Part shown: positions 31,904 through 43,597 of the stretch, piece after piece | Layout: every line of letters begins with the position of its first letter | Numbering within the stretch: the stretch's first letter is position 1 | DNA from: Isoetes taiwanensis | Lineage: Eukaryota; Streptophyta; Lycopodiopsida; Isoetales; Isoetaceae | Assembly: GCA_021234155.1 (NCBI GenBank) | Contig: JAJEKV010000040.1 | Coordinates: 12,784,288-12,848,287 of the forward strand | Direction of reading: 5' to 3' | Length of the DNA stretch: 64,000 bases | The notes under the pieces: model-generated | The model's database searches: none | Told to the model about the DNA's origin: nothing | Seen by the model: only the letters and a program-made list of their open reading frames with translations | Translations under genes and position numbers: made by a program

Positions 31904-33175
31904 GTAAACCGCAGTTTTGTGAAAATTCCTGGAATATTCCTGTTTCTTACTTTAGGTATTTTTAGGTTTATCGGTGTCTGGTGGCGCCGCTTACATCGCC
32001 GCCATAGCAGAGCTTCCCCTTGTTCGAGCTTCCATGAGCAGAGCGCCATAGCAGAGCTTCCGTAGCAGAGCTGCCATAACAGAGCTTCCCCTTGTTCGAG
32101 CTTCCATAGCAGAGCTTCGAGCGCCATAGCAAAGTGCCATAGCTTCGAGCGCCATAGCCGAAGTCTCAGAGTTTCTCACAGCAGAGCCTCCCATAGGCAT
32201 CTTGCTTGTTTGCGGCAGAGGCAGAGCATTTGTTGGCTGGCCAGCAGACCATTATCTCCTGTTCTTGAGCTATCAGAACCGAGCAACACAAATCTTGCCT
32301 GTTCTTGTTCTCGAACTTGCAGATCCGGCGGAGAAAACAGGGGCGGATCTGGCGGATCTTATCTTTCGGCACAAGCAGGGGAAGCAGGGGGTGCAAAGGG
32401 CATAATCAACCCAAATTTAGTCGATTAGAGCAGCCGATAAGGTGCTTCTGCAAGCTGCTGCTCTGATCCTGTTTCCTTTTCCTGTTTCCAGACTCTTCTT
32501 GCAGATCCTGTTTCCTTTTGCAGCAAAGAAGCTCGAATACGAAGAACAGAAAATAACTAACAGATTCTGCCGCTTCTTCAGTGATTGCAAATGAAAACTG
32601 CCCCTTCTTCAATGATTCTAGAGATTGAAGGGCCAAAATCGCAACGAAACACTCAAAATCTCAAGAAAACACCATGCCAAACCAAGAACGGAATTGGCAC
32701 AAGCCTGGGGAAGCAGGGGGTGCAAAGGGCATAATCAACCCAAATTTAGTCGATTAGAGCAGCCGATAAGGTGCTTCTGCAAGCTGCTGCTCTGATCCTG
32801 TTTCCTTTTCCTGTTTCCAGACTCTTCTTGCAGATCCTGTTTCCTTTTGCAGCAAAGAAGCTCGAATCTGAAAAACGAAAATAACTAACGGTGCGCCGCT
32901 TCTTGGTGATTGCAAATGAAAGCGCCCCTTCTTCAATGATTCTAGAGATTGAAGGGCCAAAATCATAGCGAAACACTCAAAATCTCAAAGAAAACACCAT
33001 GCCAAACCAAGAAGCGGAATTTTCACAAAACTGCCGGTTTACGTTTGGTAGCCGGTCCCCGGGGTTTCCGGCCCGAATCGCTGGCGGCGGCCGGTTTCAC
33101 CGGCCGAAACCTCTAGTTAACCGGCGGCGCCGCCGCCTGCCGGTTTACGGCGAAAACCCTCAATCCGGCGGTTAC
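31904..33175. mobile_element. DNA element with terminal inverted repeats
   Basis: The left end (31904-31929, starting GTAAACCGCAGTTTTGTG) recurs inverted at 33016-33042 with one extra base. A further GC-rich block (33043-33175) ends CGGCGGTTAC, again the inverse of GTAA-CCGC. Inside are a gccatagcagagcttcc-like tandem stretch (about 31995-32165) and a 327-bp direct duplication (32368-32695 and 32696-33021). No transposase is visible. The B repeat is intact on both sides (gcagcc before, catgtcg after). The flanking bases gcagcc and tagcac are only a rough match, so the target duplication and superfamily are not settled. Confidence 0.65.
32368..33021. repeat. 327-bp tandem duplication
   Basis: Two directly adjacent copies both start ggcacaagc-ggggaagcaggg and end aaccaagaa-cggaatt. 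They differ by a few substitutions and small indels, for example around 32545 and 32885. The second copy runs straight into the right inverted repeat of the surrounding element. Confidence 0.9.
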
Positions 33176-33181
33176 CTAGCA

Positions 33182-33203
33182 CATGTCGAGTCCGGAGAGA
33201 GCA
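33182..33203 (+). repeat. B repeat, copy B0, last 22 bases
   Basis: The bases catgtcgagtccggagagag plus ca correspond to catgtcgggtcagagagagca at the end of U1 and U2. They place the 5' LTR of E1 exactly at the B0/U1 junction. Confidence 0.75.
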
Positions 33204-33764
33204 TGCTAGTCTGTGCCTCACAGTACAGGACTATTCATCATCTGACGGAACCGTGTCAAGCTCAAGGATCCTCGGTCGACCCCGGGTCAGCCATCAAAGG
33301 CTCGAAGACCAAGCGGCGAACCCCGCGATCAAAGCCTATCAAGAGGCGCGCTTTCGGACAAGTGGCGGCCCATCACCGCCAGCGTCGGCAAGGCATGATT
33401 CTAGGCACTTCAAGAGCCACAGCCCACATTCACCCAAATCGGGCCTCCTTCGAGAGTCGGCACCGAGATCGGTCAGTGTCTATATTGGGCCCAAGGCCAT
33501 TGTACTATATATATGACTAGAGCTGCACATGAGCTCTAGATGAGTTTTAAGTCTTGTCTCCTTTCGGTTCTTCTCTCTATTGCGAGAGCTCATGTATGTT
33601 CATCATTGATATCAAGGAAGCTTATCATTTTTCCTCTCATTTGTTACGTTTTTCTTCTTCTTCTTCTCTTCTTGCAAATCCAGCGTGGCGGTCCCCGAAC
33701 TCTCTGTTAGATCCACGAGTCCTCCGGAGGGCTGTCTTCGAGTTCGAAACCAGACCCCCAAACT
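33204..33764 (+). repeat. E1 5' LTR
   Basis: It starts TGCTAGTC (TGTTAGTC in the 20193 copy) and ends cagacccccaaac. Shared landmarks are ctcaaggatcctc, aggcacttcaagag, gggcccaaggccattgtactatatatatga with a TATA-like core near 33510, and the cttcttcttcttct run at 33650. The next bases (33765 on) contain ttgccggg, which resembles an Asp-tRNA primer site but is too degraded to call. Confidence 0.85.
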
Positions 33765-33799
33765 TGTATGCATTTGCCGGGTGCGATTCCATCCTACTT

Positions 33800-34999
33800 T
33801 CTTACTCGCCGCCATATGCATGTAGAAATTTCACGCCCGGAAGAACTCCTTTCTCGAGCGGCCTCTCGCTTGGAGCGCCATCAGCGTCGGGAAACTGTTC
33901 GCGACATGTATGGATCTGCTTATGACATAGAGGGAGGCCATCTTCGGTCTAGGGCTCAGTCAGCGCCACCAACCCCTCGTGTCCTGTCTCGTCCCAGTTC
34001 CCCGCCCCAAGCGTGCAAACATTGCTCACAACCTCGGTCACCTCATCACTGCTCGGGGAGCCCTATCGGGGCTCAACCTTCTCAACCGTACTTTCATACC
34101 CCCTGAACATGCCTACATCCATCATTCTTCGGGCCATCGCCTCTTCCTTCACAACCATCATCTCCCCCGGGTGGGCAAGGATATCCACAAGTCTCTTTTG
34201 CGCCTACCCAGGAATATCCTTTCCCTACATTTCCCACTGCCCTTCCTGTTTACAACCTTACAGATCTCAAAACCAATGCTCAAGCAACCCGGTTCCTCAA
34301 CGCGATCGCCCCTTCGCCGGGGTCCGCCGGGCACCATGCCACATCCACCTCAACCTCAATATCCTCACTATCTTTGTTCTGTCGGCCAAGCACTTTCACA
34401 TCTACCTTCGGACCACGAAACTAACTTATCCCACCTTTGGCAACACGAAAGGCAAACCCTTAGACCAAAGTGCTCGGGGCCCACATGGAAGAATTTGAGG
34501 CTCTAGCTGTCCTAAATGGTCATGCGCAACCTCAACTGAAATTCCACATCTTTTCCACCACCTGCGTGGCTCTCCTCATCAATGGCTCATGTCCAACAAA
34601 AGCCATTGGAAACAAGGCGGTGGAAATGCGAACTGCTTTTACGTCTCATTATGGGACCACGGATGATGATCAACTTCATCTCAAGCAACTCAATGAACTT
34701 CAACAAGAGCCCGCAGTGCAGGGATTTTTGCGGATCGACTTCACATTACGCTAAGTAAGCTCAAGGAGTACCCCACACGAGCCCGATTTTGGTGCGGTTT
34801 CTCCAAGGACTTCCTCCGCTATTCGACTCATGGTGAATACTGCGTCCCAAGACTTTGGAGCGGGCTATCGACCTTGTCAATCACTTTCGGTCAATGTTTC
34901 CTCGCGTGGCTCTTCAAGAGCTCCGTTCATTCCACTGTCATGGTTCCACGAGGGCGGAACATTCAGCCTCAACACGCTAATCCGCAGTAGCGATCGGAT
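33800..34999 (+). pseudogene. E1 gag, N-terminal and capsid region (broken)
   Basis: Coding pieces in several frames include RRETVRDMYGSAYDIEGGHLR (shown here in part; about 33870-33935), a Pro/Ser-rich linker (about 33960-34110), MEEFEALAVLNGHAQPQLKF (about 34485) and KQLNELQQEP (about 34685). A zinc-knuckle pair follows at 35005-35112 in the same general direction. The order Pro-rich linker, helical capsid and knuckles is that of gag. Frame changes occur every 100-300 bases, so no protein could be made from this copy as written. Confidence 0.7.
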
Positions 35000-35004
35000 C
35001 ACGG

Positions 35005-35112
35005 TGCCATATTTGCAAATACCAAGGCCATTTGGCAAATGAGTGCAACTCCACCAATGGCCCGCCTCATTGCAAGCGATGCAACATGTGCAATCATGCC
35101 GCGGAAGAGTGC
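35005..35112 (+). pseudogene. E1 gag zinc knuckles (two CCHC units)
   Basis: Two C-x2-C-x4-H-x4-C knuckles lie in one frame: CHICKYQGHLANEC at 35005-35046 and CKRCNMCNHAAEEC at 35071-35112, 22 codons apart. They are the nucleocapsid part of gag that binds the packaged RNA. The 130-codon frame around them (35032-35424) continues into a Ser/Asn/Pro-rich tail without domain. Confidence 0.85.
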
Positions 35113-35419
35113 ACTCGCACTCATCCCCACACCGTTCCGCAACAAAATGGTTTATCAAGTGCAAACCACACCTCGGCAACAATCGCACTATCGGCAGCCA
35201 CCGCCCGGTGCAACCCACTCAACTCTATCAGCAGCGGGGGGCAACAGCGGGGATCCAACCCGCGTACTCCTTTTGATCCTTCTAAAGCTTCGGTGTTATC
35301 CTTTGTCAAGAATGGGGTCATACCACCGCGGCGTGTCCTCAACTTCCACAAGTTAGTGCGACTTCACGGCACAAATCGGACCACATCCGGTCCGCCTCAC
35401 GGCTTACCAACTACGGATT

Positions 35420-36530
35420 GCTAATGGCAAACAAGGCGAGACCAGTTCTTAAGAAGCCACCAAGAGCGCCTCGGCAATCACGCTATCAACCAGCTCCGGC
35501 AAATCAACCTCGGCTGGATCAACAAGCCACGGAGGAGGAAATTTTTCGGGCACTTAATCCTCCGGTCCGGCCGTCAAATTGGGTTGGTTTAGTTTCACGC
35601 ATGGGACTAAGGCATCCGTCCCTTGACCATTATTCGAATGGCACGCAACCGCCTTTGCGGTTGACACCATTCCTCATGAGGGCGAAAAAAAGGTTCACTT
35701 TGCGCGACTTGAGAAGCTCATGCCACATGTCATGCCCAAAGTTTAGCCAAAGCATTTTGAACCTCATGCAAGGCTGCGGAAGGGCGCACATTGGCAAATG
35801 TTCATGCCACCACGAGCTCAACAAAGACAAGATACACCTTCCACATCTCAACCTCCACGCTCTCGGGGCGTATCCCAATATTCTTTGCTGCGGAGGTTGA
35901 CTTACTCAAAGAAGTTGCCGCTTCACTACCACGCACTCCGGCACCCGGTGGAACCGGCGGATCCTTTTTCTCATGTGCCTCTAGAACTCCAAGAGGAGCT
36001 AGCCAAGATCAAGATTCCTTTAAGCTTGGCAACCATTTTGAAACTCTGTCCTGCTCTCAAGGACCAGTTACCACTCCCGACTGTTCTAGTTGGGGCTGTT
36101 GCTACCTCTACACCCACGGTCCATGCCACGGTGGGCAATCAACAAGTCAATCATGTTCAAATTGATGGGGGTAGCGCGATGATCAATCTCATCACCGGAT
36201 AAACTCCGCCAAACAAATGGGCATCAAACAACTCTTTTCGTGCCCCATATGACATCAAGTTGGCTAATGGCCATATCACCAGACCTCAAGGCGTCACGCC
36301 TCTTCTTCACATCAACATCGGTGATCTCCGTTTCCCCATGGAATTTGGAGTTTGGAAAGCTGGCGAAGATCCAGGTGACTATGAAATGTTGGTTGGCGGA
36401 GACTTTTTCTCGCCCGGGCCAAGAGTATCCATTCTTGGGCCCGCGGATCAGTTAGTCATCAGCGATGGTCACCTCAATGCCACTATGGACTTGCAAGCAG
36501 GCGGGGATCATTTACGTTGAACATCGCGGA
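35420..36530 (+). pseudogene. E1 protease region (broken)
   Basis: A linker (35420-36060) leads to QVNHVQIDGGSAMINLITG at about 36145-36201. IDGGSAxN is the aspartic protease active-site block of this gypsy group. After a frameshift the same domain continues as YDIKLANGHI, LHINIGDLRFPMEFGVWK and YEMLVGGDFF (36248-36412), the second half of a retropepsin-like fold. E2 carries the same at about 55130-55400. The protease would cut the gag-pol polyprotein. Confidence 0.75.
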
Positions 36531-37129
36531 ACCCCTCTCTCGGACACAAATTGCGAAGAAGCTCGGAATATTTATCAAGTTCGGGCTCCCACTGCGAAGT
36601 GCGCCTACGTCATCCTACCCCGAATATGCTGATCCTTGGGAGAAATGACTCTTGATCGAGGACCGGTGTGGCTGCTTTGCTTGATCCTTACGGCTCCTTG
36701 CAATGAATCCAACGTGTTGATCACTTTTCGGATCTTTGAACCTCCACGCAACTCTGTTGATGTACGCTGTTGTCATGAAGCAACCTCTGCTGGATGAAAC
36801 TTCGGCAACCCCTCTTTTCACCCGCCAAAAGTGCCACGCATCGGTTATGCTCCAACCTCCTGCACACATTATCCGGGATCTTTGAAGTAATACCCCATAT
36901 TCGGACTCCGGCGTCGAGATCGTGGGCGTGGGCAACAATCAACTTTGTCGCATTCTTTGCCAAATCTTCCGGCCCCTTATCGTAGCGGGGCCGTCAAGCT
37001 CATTCAAAAATTCAAACACATTTTCGCACGGAGTTCTGAGAGATCTTCGGGGAATCAACAAAAGCTTGGGGAACTCACCATTCCTACCAAATCGATGCGC
37101 GACCGGTTTTAGCAGCAGTACCGGCTCAA

Positions 37130-37860
37130 CCCTAATTACCGTGATCGCGTCAAGGCGGAAATTGACAAACTCCTTCTGCGGGTTTGATCTATGAGGTCAA
37201 ACATTCGAATGGGTGAGCCCCATCGTCATTGCCCTCAAACACAATGGTAAGATCGGCGTCGTGTGGACTACCGGAAACTCAATCGGGCCACGGGCGTGAT
37301 CATTTTCCACTTCCCTTCGAGACCCGGGTTGGAAGAGGTGGCTGGACATGAGATGTACTCCTCCTTCATGGATGGTTTTTGGCTACAATCAGATCTCAAT
37401 CAAAGAATCGATCAACTCAAGACTACTTTCACCACCCGGTAAGGCACTTTTTGCCTACAAGGTGGTTCCTTTTGGATTATCAAACTCTCCATCAGCGTTT
37501 TCAGCGCATCATCTTTGTCATTCTTTCATGATTTCATGAAGGAAAATCCCTTCTTGCAAATTTTTCAAGATGACTTCTCGCCTCTGAGTTCCATGGCTGA
37601 CCATTTGGATAAATTGGAACTTCGTCTTCGAAATGTGATGAGTCCGGCATTAGTCTCAATCACGAGAAATGCACCTTTTGTGTCACCTCTGCGGGTGTTC
37701 TGTTAGGCCATGTTGTCGACCAAAGCGGGTATCACCACAGATCTGCCAAAATGGGTTGTGTGCTCAAGGCTCAAGCACCGGCCAATATCAAGGAGACACG
37801 CTCTTTCACGGGTAAGGTCAATTATTACTCCACCTTCATACTGGACTAGCGACCATTGCA
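37130..37860 (+). pseudogene. E1 reverse transcriptase (broken)
   Basis: In order: AEIDKLL-AGLIYEVKH (about 37155), SPIVIALKHNGKI and a damaged DYRKLN (about 37215-37285), FMDGFWLQSDLN/GYNQISIKES (about 37365), KVVPFGLSNSPSAF (about 37458), FHDFMKENPFLQIFQDDF (about 37518-37580) and GKVNYYSTF (about 37810). FQDDF holds the catalytic pair, as in G1. Indels break the frame at almost every motif boundary, unlike the cleaner G1 copy. Confidence 0.85.
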
Positions 37861-37949
37861 GATCCCATTCATAAACTCACGGGTGGCGAATCCACGGGCT
37901 TGGAATTCCCAGGCGGATCTTTGCTTTCAACATTTGAAGCTTTTTGCTT

Positions 37950-38340
37950 ACTCGGGCACCGGTTCTTGTTCCTCCTCAATGGGACAAGCCCTTTCATGTT
38001 CATGTAGATGTCACCGGCGTTTGCTATTGGAGCTGTTCTTTCTCAAGAATATGATGCGCTGTGACAAACCAAATGCTTTCGCCCGTGAGAAAACTCAATT
38101 CTGCTGGCGCAACTATTCGCCCGCAGGCGTGAAGCTTTGGGTCTCATTTTACGTGTCCAGCAGCTTCCGTCACTACCTTTTGGGCAGTCAAATCAAGTTC
38201 TTTGTGGACCACCAAGCACTCCTTTATTTGATCAACAAATCCGCCCACGGGCGCATTGCTCGTTGGGTCCTTCTTCTCAAAATTTGCTCCTTTTGAAATC
38301 GTTCATAAGGGCGGCCAAATCTCATGTCGATCGGATTATC
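37950..38340 (+). pseudogene. E1 RNase H (broken)
   Basis: The RNase H start (KPFHVHVDV near 37990 and AIGAVLSQEYD near 38025, in separate frames) is followed by a damaged ERNYSATEREALGL block (about 38105-38140) and LLGSQIKFFVDHQALLYLINK (about 38178-38240, shown as fragments). It removes the RNA of the RNA-DNA hybrid. Compared with G1, the differences cluster in tctgc/actgag words. Confidence 0.82.
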
Positions 38341-38539
38341 TTTCGCATCCACCACGGATGATCCCTCAGGCCCCGGAGTCTCGAGGCGCCTTTCACGATG
38401 CTCAGCTCTTTTTAGTCCGCGGCAACACCACATTGGTTCCATGATTTTCAGCGGTACCTCCTCACGGTGCTCTTCCCCCGGAAGGCGAGGCGGCTCTCTC
38501 ACCTTAGCGACAATCCCGTCGCCATCAATTTCTCCGCGA

Positions 38540-39750
38540 GGTCCGTGACTACACCATAGTTGCGGGACATCTCTACAAAAAGGGGTAAGGACACAATCCC
38601 CGACTGACGTGTTCTACCTCATGAAGTTCGGATATTGTTCGAGAAGCTCATCAAAGGGCTAGGTGGTGGTCATTTTCATGGTGACACCACGACGCATAAA
38701 ATCCTTCTATTTGGGTATTTTTGGCCCACGCTCTTCAAAGATGCTCCATGCCCACGCCCGCTGCGTGTGGCTTGCCCGGGGTGGGGCCCCACGACCCGTG
38801 GCGCTCTTCCCTTGACACCGGTCGCCCGCCACTTCCCTTGACCAAATGGGGAATGGACTTTGTGGGACCAATAGATCCTCTGCGCGGCACACCCCGTGCC
38901 GTTACATTCAGGTTCTCAGCATTCACGCTACCAAATGGGCGGAAGCTTGTGCACTTCCGGACAACAACTGCGGCAAGCACAGCTAGGGTCCTCTATCAAC
39001 AAATTATCCGCGATTGGCTGCCCCACGGGCTACAGTGGTGATCGTGGTGTCCATTTCATCAATCATACTATCAAGGATTTGACGGATTATCTCGATACAT
39101 CATCACAAGAGCACACCTTACTATCCTCAAGGTAATGGTTTGGCGAAAGCACCAACAAAACTACGGTCACCATTCTCAAGAAAATTTGTGGCTTCGCTTC
39201 CCGCTGGTGGCGAGACAAAACTTCCCTCTTGTTCTTTGGGCCTACAATACTTGTTTCAAGATTGCTACCGGTCACCTCCTTTTAAATTGGTTTATGGTCG
39301 GGAAGCTCTCATGCCGTTTGAATACATCCTTCCAACACTCCGTTTTCAACTAGCTCTTGCTCATAATCCACCGGTTTGCACTCAAAGAAAGGGTCTATCA
39401 ATTAGAACAGTTGGATGAACTTGAAGGGATGCTTATATTCGTGTTCTTCATGGACAACGATTGCAAAAATCTTTACATGACAAGCGTCGAAGACAAAAAC
39501 ATTCAAAGAAAGGCGATTTGGTTCTTCTTTATGATTCGAGGTACAAAAATTTTTCGGGTAAACTCAAGTTTCGTTGGCTTGGCCCTTATCAAATTGTTCA
39601 AGTGGTTAGACCGGCGTTTTCCAATGGCGAGTTAGATGGCACTCCATTACCTACATTGGTTAATGGTTTTCGTCTCAAAACATTTTCATCTACGGCGACA
39701 ATCAACAAGCGAATCACAGTTCAAGAAGCAAACACCACGAGAAAGTGACT
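38540..39750 (+). pseudogene. E1 integrase (broken)
   Basis: Integrase is recognised from KWGMDFVGPIDPLRG (about 38847), the first Asp of the D,D-35-E core, NGRKLVHFRTTT (38935), GVHFINHTI (about 39048, second Asp region), PLVLWAYNT (about 39227) and, near the C-terminus, KGDLVLLYDSRYKNFSGK and FRWLGPYQIVQVVRP (39505-39612), the GPY/F module. No chromodomain is visible. It would insert the element DNA. The copy is interrupted by frameshifts near 38900, 39040 and 39360. Confidence 0.85.
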
Positions 39751-40673
39751 AGAAAGGCGGCATATTATATTATAGTGGATATTTTTTACAAAATGCAAAG
39801 CTGCCCAGCTATTTCGCTATGGGACTGCCCTAGATACAAAAAGCGGGCTCGAGCCCTATCTACTAAAACCTAAGAGGAAAAACCCTCTACTCCGGGTTGG
39901 GCAGAGGTGATGCGGAGGAGATGGTAGAGGTTCTGCTCGGGATCCAGCCGAAGGTGCAGAACCACCTCCATCCCGTTGGTCTTCAGTCGGGATGTTCAGC
40001 CATCCGGCATAGCAACCGTCCATTCTCGCGCCACGATTGTGGCAGCGCGAAGGTCGGACAATTCATCTTGCGGGTAATCCACTCGGCGGTTCGTGGGCAT
40101 AGTGCGGTCCCTCGTTCAAACCGGCGGCGGCCATCTTTGGCGCCATCGGATGCCTTCCGTTTACTCGGTTTGTCTTATATAGCCAACGAGGAACTCCTTG
40201 TCGGCGTGGACCAATCAGAAATTCGCCAGCGTGTTTTGCAATGCAAGGCTCTTTCTAAACCGAGAATCTTTTCTCCCCGCTTAAAATCTAGCGGGGTACT
40301 CGACACATTCGTTTTCATGATATCCCACCCGAGTTGCTGCATTAAATGCCCTTGCTTCTTTTCATACCCGTCAACAATTAATATGTGTCCTTTGGCCACC
40401 TGTCACATCCGATCCTTCTCTCACGTCTCATCCTCACCGTTCATTGTTTCTCCCTTACGTTTTTCGGGGACTTAGCCAAATTTTTGCCTCTCAATACACT
40501 CCTTGGCATCTTCGACACTGGCACCATCAGCGGCTCGATTTTAGCCCTCATCATACCTCTTAAGCCTCGGTTTGTAAGCCCTAAAACCTTTTAGTTCCTC
40601 TGGCCCCGTCCTCAGGTGCTTGGCTTTCGTCCTCCGCCTTTGAATCACTCTTAGTTTACGCAAATCGTTACCA
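39751..40673 (+). other. E1 spacer between integrase and extra ORF
   Basis: This 0.9-kb stretch starts with an AT-rich piece (catattatattatagtgg) and continues with GC-richer DNA conserved in E2 (about 58680-59587). Short frames in both copies do not agree, so I call no protein. A leader or splice-acceptor region for the downstream ORF is possible. Confidence 0.4.
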
Positions 40674-42150
40674 TGGCTGCACCAAGATTTTCTACACTTC
40701 AAGCTATTGCTCCCAAGGATCGGCTCTTTTGAGTGCGTATCCTTCTTATCCCACTTTCCGTGAAGCCCTTGTTGGCCCAAATAAAAAGTATTTGAGCGAC
40801 AAAAGCTTTTCTGAATTCTCTCAAATGGAACTTCCGGCTCCCAATCGACCAACTGAAGCGGTTCATCGCCAATATCGTTAACAGCCCGAATGGATACACC
40901 GCTTGAGGTCGATGGCACCACCATTTATTTGACTCAACATTTGATTTACGAGGTATTTCATATTCCCTTGCAAACCCCTTGTTTATCATGGTCTGCCATA
41001 CGGATCTAGATGTCGCGAGTTTGGTGCACCTCCTTATCATGCCAATGTGCATCGTCGACCGACCAATATCGACAAGCCTCACGAAACCTTTGTTAAGTTT
41101 ACGTGGCGCCAAGTTCTTGGTATTCTATCAAGAACACCCATATCAATAAGCCTTTCTATAACATGGTCATCAGCGCTACACACTCCAACCACCACATAGA
41201 TTGGCCCCAATTGATGTTCTATCGTCTTCTCCAAGAAGTGGACCGCGTTAGGGGTGCCACTTCCATTCGAAAGTTTACGTGGGAGGCCACCTTCAAGCCC
41301 TCATCCGTCATTACTTCCCTCCCACACCACAAAATTCTCATAATTCCACTCGGCCCGGTCCCTTCCCGCTGAGACTAACCGAGGTTGGCACTTCACGCCC
41401 TTCTTCCCTTTGGTCATGTCCAAAATCAGCACACCCATGTCCTTTGTCTCCTCCTCGGCTACACCATCCGGGTTCACACCATCTTTCCCAAACATCACAA
41501 ACCAGGCAGCAGCCCGGCTCCACCACCACAACACCCTCGTCGGTTGTTGTATCGATATCGGCGGGGATGCTCAAGGCCTTTGTTCTCAAGTTACAAGAAT
41601 CCCAAAGGCGGCTCTTATGAGCGGGGTTCAAATGGCACTAGAGGCCTCGATGCGGTACAGGGACCTTCAAGCTGCCACTGCCCAAGTTGCAACTTTGGAG
41701 GCCAAACTTCAAGACAAGCACGGAGCTCTCTTACGGGCTCATACGGATCTCAAAAGTGCAGGGATCAAGTCAGCCAACTTGCGGATCAGCGGGCTCGGCT
41801 CAATCCGAAATTCAGAATTTATTGGAGCACAACAAGTCAAAAAAAGCTCTCACGGGTACCAGGGCCTTGGAATGTTATAAACTCACCGCCTTGTACTCGA
41901 ACTTTGTAGAAATTTCAGCACTCAAGTTCAGAGCCTTACAGGCGGGGTGGCTCAAGTGCACCTCCTTGGCCCGGCTTCGACTTTCCTGCAGACCTCTCGG
42001 CTCACACCTCTGCTTTGAGGAATCAGCCACAGGAAGTGCGGCAATTCTTGATAGCGGAGGTGCGGGTGCTTCGTCTCAGCCTCTGGGCAATCTCCTCCCG
42101 GGTCAACACTTCCTGAAAGCGGGTCCGTGACCAATCACTTTCTTGCTAAA
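40674..42150 (+). pseudogene. E1 extra ORF: unknown protein with coiled coil
   Basis: Starting at ATG 40674 (MAAPRFSTLQAIA), the plus strand encodes a protein seen also in E2 from 59588. Pieces include YPTFREALVGPNKKYLSDKSF (in part; about 40740), HHIDWPQLMFYRLLQEVDRV (about 41190), a Pro/Ser/Thr-rich stretch (about 41400-41560) and a helical segment MALEASMRYRDLQAATAQVA followed by LEAKLQDKHGALLRAHTDL (about 41630-41755), a clear coiled coil. It lies where Athila elements carry an env-like or unknown ORF. I see no signal peptide or membrane span, so I do not call it envelope. Function unknown. Confidence 0.6.
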
Positions 42151-43584
42151 AGGAGACAGCAGATGCGTGATCTTGAACAACGGTACGGCAAGCTATTGAT
42201 CTGGCAGTAGAGGCTCAAGCAAAACTTAGCCAGCCACGCCATTGTGTGAGAGTGCCTTTTGGGCACCCGGTTCCTTCACGCACTCCGATTATGTAGTTTG
42301 CTACTTGCATGCCTTTCAAGTGGCATGGCGAGATGGACTGTGGATATTCCCAGCCATGTGCCTTTGGTTGGCGGTTTCCGAGCGAGGGCAGGGTTGTCTT
42401 GTGCCCTTTTTGGTCTTTGATCTCACATACCTTTATGCCGGTCGGACTTTATCACCTTGAGAGTTATTCGACCCATGGCTTACATATTTCATGATTTCTA
42501 CTCTGGGTGATACAGGAACACTTAGAGATAGGCCACGCCCAGCTCTTCCGGGGTGACCCAACTTTGTCGATGGTTGCTTCGGATAACAATCCATATCTTG
42601 CTGATCATGCTCGGACCCACACTCTTCGCCGAATTACATGCTGGGCTTGCCAATCATTATCTCTCTACGTAAGCGGGCGGCTGGCAGAGATAAGGAAGTA
42701 TCTAGGACATTCAGGGATCTTCCTTTATGCACCATTATATCGCGACACCTCGCGGGTTATAATCAATTACAGACTCTGTTGGATATGCAAGGCGGTCCCG
42801 CAGGATGGGATAGCCCTCCTATCAACTCTCAACTCACCTTCTCTTTGGGATGGGTGGTGTCAAGCTCTTGATCCGGATCTGTCGATCAATTCGAGAAACC
42901 GCTCAATGACCACGCCCCGCGGGCATGGTTCCTTCTCCCTATGCTTCCACAGGCGTGCCTCCGCCCGAGTTCTGACCGATTGGCGCCTCCCTTTTTGGAC
43001 CAAAGGTCATGGATGGTCATGCGGATGGACTCCACCTCGGATCTCGGCGGATCTCGGTGGGATCCACACGTTTTATTCGCCGCTCATTGGGAAGAAGGTG
43101 CCACTCACGGATACCACCACAGGTGGATCTATATTGCTAATGGCGTGGTTGGCAGCGGCCGGCGGATGCTTCATGGTCTTGACACCTTCTTGCGGAGATG
43201 CCACCACCTCCACACGATCCTTAGTCCATCTTCAAAGCGGGTTTTGTCTTTGCTCTCAAATGCATTTGCTCGGCTCCTTAAATCGTGATCATTTTCGCGC
43301 AATCCGAATGCCGATTAGCCGGTGCCTTTAGCGCCGGACACGCCTCCTCATGGAATGTCGTTACATTTCTTGGGCGTATGCTGCCCTTGAAGATATGAGT
43401 GATCTAAGCTTTCTTATTGATCACGAGATCCTGCCCTTAGCACAACCTCCTCCTGCTCTTCAAACCGCCGGGATCTCATTGGCGATTACCATAATAATTG
43501 CCGTCCTCCTCCGTGAGTCACTTTCGAACAGATGGCTTTCCGCCCTCCGAAACCCTTCCTCCTTTCTCTTCATAAAATTAGCCG
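42151..43584 (+). pseudogene. E1 second downstream coding stretch, unknown
   Basis: Sequence conserved with E2 (about 61150-62490) includes MVASDNNPYLADHART (about 42570), KEVSRTFRDLPLC (about 42690), GGPAGWDSPPINSQ (about 42795) and, near the end, a Trp/Gly-rich stretch. Frames differ between the two copies, and the longest frame (42507-43331, 274 codons) probably joins real and shifted pieces. It is likely the C-terminal part of the extra ORF product. No domain recognised. Confidence 0.4.
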
Positions 43585-43597
43585 TTTGGTGGGGGAG
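43585..43597 (+). promoter_or_regulatory. E1 polypurine tract
   Basis: tttggtgggggag stands directly before the 3' LTR start TGTTAG. E2 has cttggtggggag in the same place (62491-62502). It is the primer site for plus-strand synthesis. Confidence 0.8.

Noticed and set aside
33765-33790. Asp-tRNA primer binding site after the E1 5' LTR
   Set aside because: ttgccggg matches the inner part, but the first bases do not read TGG; too degraded to call.
42507-43331. 274-codon ORF as an intact gene
   Set aside because: Its frame does not agree with the homologous stretch in E2; it probably joins frameshifted pieces.
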